From CBDCFV01 sp965216425 (GTDB lineage Bacteria > Chloroflexota > Dehalococcoidia > Lucifugimonadales > UBA3495), in contig CBDCFV010000007.1 of NCBI GenBank assembly GCA_965216425.1, positions 1-64,000 on the forward strand: a stretch of DNA of 64,000 bases. Reading direction: 5' to 3'. Made by a program: the position numbers and the translations under genes. The notes below the pieces were generated by a model that was given only the letters and a program-made list of their open reading frames with translations, made no database searches and was not told the DNA's origin. Of the stretch, positions 63,259-64,000 are shown one piece after another; positions within the stretch are counted from its first letter, which is position 1, and each line of letters starts with the position of its first letter.

Positions 63259-64000
63259 TCAAGATACCCTTCGGGACTGTACAGGGATCATGTGCTCACC
63301 GGCCAAAAACATACCTGAGTGGGAATCCACAGCCAGGCAAATGGTGGGCCTGACGCCCATAGGTTTCACATCACGGATATACCTCTGGTTCAGCCTGGTC
63401 AGCCTTCGCGCTGACCTGGCCTCCAGGAGCTTGGTCAGTCCTTGAGCCTTTCGAGGAAGGGACACGGCCATGATCGTCGGGGTAAAGTACACCCGCCATT
63501 TGTAGGATATGAACACCCCGTACAATGTAGCTTTCTCCTTCGACAGAGTCGGCTTTTGACCCAGGGTAAGAAGTAGCTCCCTAACCCCCTTGGCCAATGT
63601 TTCAGACGTTGATGTAAATTCTGCGACCCCTCTGATCTCGTCGATGTATCCGTCAGAATCCATCAGGCCCTGTAGCAAATCCAGCCGCTGCGTTTCGCCG
63701 GACCGGAGGTAGATCAAGGGCACATGTTTGTTCTTAAACACGTTCAATTCCCTCAATCGCTCCGAAAATAACGGTTTCGGACCACGAGCCAGTGAGCAGG
63801 AGAGGACCTTGTTGACGTCCCGCATGATGCGCCATCGTTCCCCGGCGGCGGACGCTCGCGCCCGGTAATGGTCCTCATCTTCAATGTGACACGTTATGAC
63901 CGCCGCACCCGAGCTCCCGTCCCCCAGCCACAGTCCCAGCAGGTAGGGATGTATGGGCAGATGGCGCTCTGGCAGATTCAGGGTGAGAGGCAACGGGATC
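63259..64000 (-). CDS. Intein/LAGLIDADG homing endonuclease, partial
   Basis: It is open to the right edge, so the 5' end is outside the window. Intein block C YLLGLWLGDGSS (near residue 17 of the visible part) and block E LLQGLMDSDGYID are the paired LAGLIDADG motifs, each with its acidic residue. The C-terminal blocks read RDVKPMGVRPTICLAVDSHS and GMFLAGEHMIPV, typical of Hint domains. The expected final HN is not found: the frame ends PVQSRRVS, so the C-terminal splice junction is damaged or was replaced. It was probably in a phage terminase or helicase gene, but no extein is visible. Confidence 0.75.
   Translation of the reverse strand, partial: IPLPLTLNLPERHLPIHPYLLGLWLGDGSSGAAVITCHIEDEDHYRARASAAGERWRIMRDVNKVLSCSLARGPKPLFSERLRELNVFKNKHVPLIYLRSGETQRLDLLQGLMDSDGYIDEIRGVAEFTSTSETLAKGVRELLLTLGQKPTLSKEKATLYGVFISYKWRVYFTPTIMAVSLPRKAQGLTKLLEARSARRLTRLNQRYIRDVKPMGVRPTICLAVDSHSGMFLAGEHMIPVQSRRVS

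Noticed and set aside
1..64000. tRNA or rRNA genes
   Set aside because: I looked for cloverleaf and rRNA-core signatures by eye and found none. A covariance-model search would be decisive.

Overview
The window looks like a GC-rich accessory region of an uncultivated bacterium, most likely a Chloroflexota of the SAR202/Dehalococcoidia type. That assignment is inference. It rests on three luciferase-like flavin monooxygenase paralogues, an amidohydrolase, MmgE/PrpD, acetamidase/formamidase and class C beta-lactamase-type genes, and a DUF1800-DUF1501-NHL cluster, all amid very dense insertion sequences (IS). I saw no rRNA, tRNA or CRISPR array.

Layout. 0-15 kb is a ruined defence island. It holds a Septu-like ATPase/HNH pair, a zeta-like kinase stub, a zinc-ribbon SF2 helicase split by a 2.65-kb block of three mobile elements, a DUF1156 methylase stub, a Fic protein, a SNF2-helicase relic and a small regulator-like gene. 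15-39 kb holds the intact catabolic genes (17.9-22.5, 24.7-28.4 and 32.4-39.4 kb) separated by IS clusters. 39-49 kb is a pile-up of IS1380, IS21, IS701, IS4 and IS110 elements that also splits a glycine-zipper membrane protein gene. 49-56 kb is a SIR2-domain gene cut by an IS630 and an IS21. 56-64 kb holds a zinc-finger gene inside a perfect inverted repeat, two tyrosine recombinases, small membrane or secreted proteins, more IS fragments, and an intein/homing endonuclease running off the right edge.

Mobile DNA. Elements of the IS630 (seven), IS701, IS1182, IS5, IS1380, IS4, IS21 and IS110 families are present. At least six families of short non-autonomous elements (51-197 bp) occur as well, five of them with a matching parent IS in the window. 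IS630, IS701 and IS1182 elements nearly all sit at CTAG (or YTAR) sites and stack on one another. Computing the precise removal of elements restores long reading frames in four host genes.

The most unusual signal is a 23-25-bp palindrome (strand form GCCTGCCC...hairpin...GGGG). It occurs 13 times, always inside transposase or istB genes of IS630, IS5, IS1380 and IS21 elements. Uninterrupted paralogues in the same window show that it was inserted, sometimes in frame (adding 8 residues) and sometimes shifting the frame. It behaves like a protein-gene-invading palindromic element. I do not recognise it as a described family.
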